From the NCBI RefSeq assembly GCF_000276665.1, contig NW_004955402.1, positions 6,784,869 to 6,848,868 on the forward strand: DNA of 64,000 nt. The letters are read 5' to 3'. Below the pieces are notes generated by a model, which saw only the letters and a program-made list of their open reading frames with translations, was not told the origin of the DNA and made no database searches. Made by a program: the position numbers and the translations under genes. Numbering within the stretch: the stretch's first letter is position 1; the number at the start of each line of letters is the position of its first letter. The DNA is from Chinchilla lanigera (lineage: Eukaryota > Chordata > Mammalia > Rodentia > Chinchillidae). This document shows, in pieces, positions 58,787 to 64,000 of the stretch.

Positions 58787-60884
58787 TGTTGAATGGCTAG
58801 ATGCAAATATTGTTGAATTATTCTAGTTCTTCTTCTCAGGTTGTCTGGCAGTGAGCTGTCTGTAATCGGGTGTCCTTTACTCCACTGAGAGGACCAGTGG
58901 CTGATTCTAGCTTTCCACAGGACAGGGGCTACATTAATTCTAAGATGTGGGCAACTGGTATTTTATGGCACTCTCCAACAACATCTGAGACCTAAGATCA
59001 GACTGCTGAGTTCCTGAGAGAAAACTGTTTGTTTTGCTCCCTGCCTTCCCTCTCTGTGACATGCAGCTCTCGGGTTTGCCTTACCAAATGGGTGAGCAAC
59101 AGGAAGTCAGGTCTTTCCGTACTGAAATTAACAAACTCAACCTAAGCATGATTTTTAAAACCATGTTAGCAGTATAGTGGCACGTGTGCCTTTCCAACTT
59201 TCTCCGTAGGAGGAGAAACCTTCCTAGTGATAATTTTGCTCACAAAGGGAACTAGTAGTAACTTACTGATGTGAAGTTTAGCGAAGGCTGCTCTGGGAAG
59301 TAATGAGATGAAGTCAGAAAGAAGAACTAGTGTAAACTGGACAGTGAGCATAAGGAATCATGTCTCAGGCAGAGGAGTAAGCAAACGTTAAGACTTATGC
59401 TCTTGCTCCTAGGAAAAGGTCAGGAATGAATCTAACGTGGTCAGATTACCATGGTGGTAGGAGATGAACCAGGAAAGACATGCAAGACTCTGTCATGCAG
59501 GATGCTGGTGGTGGTGTGCACCACACAAATCTTCATATATATTTGTTGGTGCAGGGGTAGGGAAGGCTGGTACTTATTTTGCCTTCTGAAAACATCCCTT
59601 TGCATAGGGCGAAGAGAGAAACAATGAAAGAGGAGAACAAGTTGGGAGGAAAATATAGAATCCCTGGTGAAAGTAAATAGTAAGTAGAACTAGAAGGATA
59701 GCAGTGACATTTAGGCCAGTGGAAAATTTCCAGACTCCAGATCTCTCCAGACTGGATGATATGGAGGGAGAAGGAGGTGTCCCAAATGCTCCCTCAGATC
59801 CCGAGGTTGAGAACTCTAGAAGAGCCCCGCTAGGCTCACTCTGGGAGTGGGAAGGAGGCAGAGAGGGTTGGAATTTGAAGGTGCTGTGTACACAGTGCTT
59901 TGAAGGATCTAAATGAAGCTGTTAAGTACCCAAAGCTCTGATGGGCGTTCTAGAAAGAAAATATAAATTTATTCATATGGACACAGAAGAAATTTTCCTG
60001 TAGCTCAAAGTTCTCTTCACTTTGGAGCTGCTTGTACCCTTTCCGGCCATGTCCTTTGATAGAGAGAATAGGAAAATATGGAAGTACAAAAGTTTGAGGG
60101 TTTGATATTTCATCTTCTCCTCCCTCCTCCCCACCACTCCTCTTCCTCCTTCATCATCATCTGTTCACATTAGACCATCTGGACCAAGCCTGCAGATTTT
60201 TCTTGTTCTTCTTTCTGTTCTAAGCCATGTCTCTAAAAAGGCCTTTTTCAGAAATGCTGCCGACCTCCTTTCTCCCTGGGCTTCTGTCCTCTCGGTGTGA
60301 TTCTCATAGCCGCATATCCTGTGCTTGTGTTTTCCCTTGAGTGTGAGCGCACCATCGTGTCTAAAACAAGTTTCTGTAATCGGAACACTTTCGAGCCCTC
60401 ACTGCACAATTCTTCCAGTCTCTGGGCTTTCTTCTCTCATTCCCACCTAGATCACCGAACACTGCATCGTTCTCACTCAATCTTGTGCCCCTGCCTGCCC
60501 TCATCAATAGCCTGTGCCTTTGGGAGCTTATCCAAAACAAGTCTCTATCTTCTTGTTCTTCTTTCCTCCTCATCCTCTCCTTCTTTCTTTCCTTTTTTGC
60601 TTTTCTCTTCTGCTTCTTCTCCCTCCTTGTCTTCATTTTGCTCTCCCTGTCTCTGACTCTGAGATTCTTTTTCTTATTGGAAATTCCCACTGTAAAACAC
60701 CAGGACAAAAGACAGACTGGATCAGTCTGCACCCTCCAGCCTTCTAAAGTCTCCCACATTTAGACTTCTCTTTTTCCCCCACCATCTTTCCCTGTCATTC
60801 TTTTATAGAATTTGCTATGTATAGCCAATTCATGCAACAACAAACATTATATAACAACATTTCCATGACTAATTTTATAGCATT
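58787..60884. other. DLGAP1 intron with pyrimidine-rich tracts
   Basis: No gene recognised. Pyrimidine-rich simple-sequence tracts lie at about 60111-60165 and 60543-60660; the Ser/Leu/Phe-rich frames across the second are by-products. Confidence 0.45.
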
Positions 60885-61500
60885 TTTATTGATATTTCAT
60901 TCACAGACAGAAAATTCACCCATTTAAGGTATACAAGTCCATCGTTTTTGTGTATTCCAAGAGTTGTGCAATCATCACTAAAATCTAAGATGAAGCACTT
61001 TCATCTCTTCGGGACAAAACCCTTACCACTGAGCTTTCATTTCCCAGTAGGGCAGCCAATCTGCTTCCTGTCTATAGATACTGCCTATTCTGGACATTTC
61101 ATTATAAATGGAATCATAAAATAGGTGATCTTTTGCCTGATTTCTTACAATTAGCATGCTGTCTTCTATGTTATAGCATGTATCAATTACACCGATACTT
61201 CCTCTCTTTAAAACCATATAATACTCCATTGTATGGACATACTGCAATTTTGTTATTCATGCATAGTTTGGTGGACATTAGCATTGTTTTTGCTACTGGC
61301 TGTTGTGAATAACAGTGCTGAGAACATTTGGATACAATTCTCATGTGTGGACATTTATTTCCATTTTTCTGGTGTATGCCCAAGAGTGAAATGACTGGGT
61401 CATATGGTAACACTATACTGCACATTGTGAGACAAATCAATCATTTAATTATGCCTTGTCTTTGTAATTTCTCATGGGAAACAGCCATACTCTTCTTAAG
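60885..61500 (-). mobile_element. L1 3'-end fragment, antisense
   Basis: 'tttattgatatttcattcac', 'gagttgtgcaatcatcacta', 'atactccattgtatggacat' and 'gaaatgactgggtcatatgg' follow the order of the antisense 3' end of an old L1M element. A second short stretch resembling its 3' UTR may lie at about 61960-62060. Confidence 0.75.
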
Positions 61501-62379
61501 TCAGGAGAAGAGAATTTTCAAGTTTGATTTTACATGATGACAAAGAAAAGTTTTTTCTAAAAAGCCTTTGCTCTGCACTAAAATTGCATAGCTCAGTCAT
61601 TTGTCCTTGTCTGCTGGTAACCTACAACTGGCCTTGCTGCTGATTGGCTGTTTTAATTGAGAAAACTGAATTTGAATAAATGCTGCCTGCTCAAATTTTG
61701 TGAAGGAACATACCTGGGACAGCAATTTGCAACAATCCGATCATCCCAACTGGAAAGGAGTGAGACACATGCTTTCGGCAACTATTTCCTGGGATGTTTA
61801 TCAGTGGCTGGCAATTTTTTTCATGCAAATTTTTTCTCAGGAGTTTCTAAAATATGTTTAATTATTTTAAAGAAAACTAATCAATTAAGGGTTGTGACTT
61901 CCTTACTTCTGAAAGGGAAAAGGAAAAGATGGATGTCCAGTGAAGAGATGGCCATTGCTATTTCACTCCTGGTATATCCCCAGAGATGTGTAGTCATCAC
62001 TAAAATCTGAGTGGAAACATTTTCCTCCCTGTTTACTGCCTACCCGAATGTTGTAGCCAGTTTCTGTGTGTGCACACTTATCCTTAGAAGAGCAAAATGC
62101 TTCTGTCTCCCAACTGTGAGTGGGACCATGAGGAATTCTGGTTTTAGCAAACTGCAAAGGCTGCTCTCCTGTGTGGACTTCCCTTCAGTGGAATAGATAT
62201 GAACCCCGCTTGCATTGCAAGATGAATCAAAAGCCTAAGAATCCACCGACGTACTGAGAGATAGCGATATGATTTTGCTGGGACACTAACTGCAAGATGC
62301 AAAATTACACAGTCTTGAAAATGTGTACTGAGGATTCTCTTAGGTGGTGTTCACCCATGAGGAGACTTGGTTTCATGTT
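61501..62379. other. DLGAP1 intron
   Basis: No gene seen; part may be L1-derived (about 61960-62060). Confidence 0.35.
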
Positions 62380-62545
62380 CATGTGAATGAAACTGAAGTT
62401 GCAAGCCGAGAGTTGTGAGCCGTCGCTCTCCCTCCACCCCCAGTCCTGTGTTTACTGCCTTCCTCACCCACTTTGCGTCGGCAAATCTTACAGACAAGCT
62501 AAGTGCTCTCGGCTGCACTACACCAAATCAAAGCTGAGATGAATA
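62380..62545 (+). promoter_or_regulatory. Putative 5' UTR of the 62.5 kb alternative DLGAP1 exon
   Basis: Unique sequence with several CpGs ('gagccgtcgctctccctcca', 'ctttgcgtcggcaaatc') leads directly into the alternative start. An in-frame TGA at 62540-62542 closes the frame upstream. An out-of-frame ATG at 62539 opens a frame of eight codons to TAA at 62563-62565, overlapping the coding start. The transcription start cannot be seen. Confidence 0.5.
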
Positions 62546-62596
62546 ATGAACTTAATTTTCCATAAAGACATTCTGTTTGGCATTTCAGCTAATAAG
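62546..62596 (+). CDS. DLGAP1: Alternative first coding exon of DLGAP1 (short isoform)
   Basis: ATG at 62546 opens 17 codons reading MNLIFHKDILFGISANK, ending at AAG before a strong donor, GTAAGC, at 62597. I recognise this N-terminus from the short (beta-type) mammalian DLGAP1 isoform, which lacks the 325-residue long N-terminus and starts close to the PSD-95-binding repeats. The frame ends in phase 0, matching the long exon at 25300, so both can feed the same downstream exon. An in-frame stop three bases upstream of the ATG fixes the start; A at -3 gives an adequate context. This exon implies a separate internal promoter about 38 kb downstream of the long-isoform exon. The recognition is from memory, not a database search. 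Confidence 0.85.
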
Positions 62597-64000
62597 GTAA
62601 GCTAATAGCAGTTCTGGGCTGTGGACAGGAAAAGAAATGGACTCTGTGCTTGATTTCTCTGTTAACCCATCATTTTTCTTTTAACATATTGGAGTTAATT
62701 GTTATGTTTTGGGATGTCTGAGACTTGGGGATGAACAGTTTTATGAAGAGTACCCCGGGGCACCCTTTGTCTGATGAGGTTGCTTACGGAGCTGGAGGGA
62801 CTGAGGGAGAAGCTCAGCTCTTTAGTAAGAATGCCGTCCGTGTAGTTCTGTTATCGTCTGAAGTGCAGAGTGGATTTAGTTAAAGAGCAGCATTTTTAGA
62901 TGCAGCAAGGGTTGACTAAATTATTGAAGCACTGGTTGCTGAAGATGTTTACCATGATACAGTGTAAACTGAGGTTGAATTTGCTACAAAGAAAACAAAA
63001 TACATACATCATGTTGGTTTCTGAATCATTGCATTTCTAAGTACATGTTATTCTAGAGAAGGTAGTAATTTTCAAGTGCTAAATTTATTCCACAGCTTCT
63101 GTTTGAGTAGGTTTTGTTTTGTAAGATTGCATATTCAAAATAGTAACATACCGCTAAGGTAAATTTCTCTTATTCCTTTGGTGATTTACCATGGCTACAG
63201 TGATTTCAGTTCATATGGAAAATGCACTTGTCCACTAAGTTCATTGAATTAAAAATAATCAGGTCTTTCTGAGACTCTTATCACTATCTTGGCTGCTATA
63301 TTTTAGAATAGTCAGTGACAATACAGTGGTGGCAATGGTGATATATAGTTCACTTTCTGTGACACAGCTTTTTGGTGTTTAGTACCGGGATGTTGATTTT
63401 ATTCCGATCATAGCACACATCCTTGAAACTAGCAATGGCCTAGCAAGATGGAGAAGAAATTACAGTTTTTTCTATAAAAATGGCAAAAATGGAAAACATA
63501 ATTAAGATTTATATTTTTAATGCATTCTAGGCTCTCTGCCATGTCACCTGAAAATCAGGGACCCTATTCCCTCAAAGTAGGTGACCTCAAAAGATGTTTC
63601 AGAAAGTGTATTCAAAAACAGCCGAGGTACATGGGAAAATTTTGGAGAAATAGAAAAAAGTATTCCTTCTATTCCTCCAGTCTCATCTTTGCATTCTGTT
63701 TTTTATGCATGGGAAATGATCTTTGCTTATGTTCCATAGAAGTCTTTAAACATCACCCTCAGACTTTGTAGATAAAGAACTTTTATCTTTTCCCTTTACA
63801 TTTTTTCCATGTTTGTTGTTCCTAGAAAAATAAATGAGATGCTAAGAGTTTGAGCACAAGTATTTACCTACAAATAATGACTTAGTTCCAGCTAAATATC
63901 ATTCATGGCCCACCTACAAATTTTATACATTTCTCTTGAAACACCACTGATTTAGTAAAAACATACAAGAAGTAGGAGTGTGGAACTTTAGTCTATCACA
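62597..64000. other. DLGAP1 intron to the window edge
   Basis: No further exon recognised; the shared next coding exon lies beyond the window. The 83-codon frame at 63520-63771 has no support. Sequence is AT-rich without confident repeats. Confidence 0.5.

Noticed and set aside
60297..60763. Overlapping frames of 92-132 codons on both strands
   Set aside because: They follow a pyrimidine-rich tract; residues are low-complexity Ser/Leu/Phe or Lys/Arg.
62589..62596. An 8-nt microexon between a CAG and the GTAAGC donor
   Set aside because: The upstream CAG lies inside the 17-codon coding exon, so one exon from 62546 to 62596 explains both signals.
1..64000. CRISPR arrays, operons or prokaryotic systems
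   Set aside because: The window is mammalian; no regular spaced repeat arrays, ribosome-binding sites or bacterial genes are present.

Overview
The window is vertebrate nuclear DNA from a rodent, most likely a squirrel-related (sciuromorph) species. The evidence is interspersed repeats: tRNA-derived ID elements, 7SL-derived B1 elements, and fused B1-ID dimers of the kind known from squirrels and dormice, together with MaLR-type LTRs, MIR, L1 and ancient DNA transposons. There are no bacterial or phage genes. The order is inferred from SINE types only; no species call is possible.

The window covers one gene on the + strand, DLGAP1 (SAPAP1/GKAP), a postsynaptic scaffold that links the guanylate-kinase domain of PSD-95 to Shank proteins. 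The first coding exon of the long isoform is at 24254-25300 (start codon 24326, 325 codons, donor after 25300). Two further short reading frames lie downstream on the same strand: 30008-30082 (25 codons) and 62546-62596 (17 codons). Each starts with ATG and ends at a GT donor in phase 0, the same phase as the long exon. They look like alternative first coding exons for short DLGAP1 isoforms that would splice to the same acceptor beyond the right edge. The 62.5 kb one encodes an N-terminus I recognise from short DLGAP1 isoforms; the 30 kb one is a strong candidate. All three starts have a tiny upstream ORF close by.

Layout: 1-11 kb is upstream non-coding sequence with MIR, a palindromic mariner relic, a B1-ID SINE and a MaLR LTR. 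11.25-15.54 kb holds a full-structure but decayed class I endogenous retrovirus: two about 310-bp LTRs, a 4-bp target duplication and broken pro-pol. 15.5-24.2 kb is non-coding with four MaLR LTRs and a well-preserved ID element. 24.25-30.1 kb has the long-isoform exon and the first alternative exon. 30.1-62.5 kb is intron, with a 4-kb antisense L1, a second L1 broken by an LTR, SINEs, a MER2-like DNA transposon, a short interstitial telomeric repeat, a second palindromic mariner relic and a CpG-enriched patch. 62.5-64 kb has the second alternative exon and following intron.

Apart from DLGAP1, the open reading frames in the window are short and are explained by repeats or chance. No CRISPR array, tRNA, rRNA or other gene was supported.
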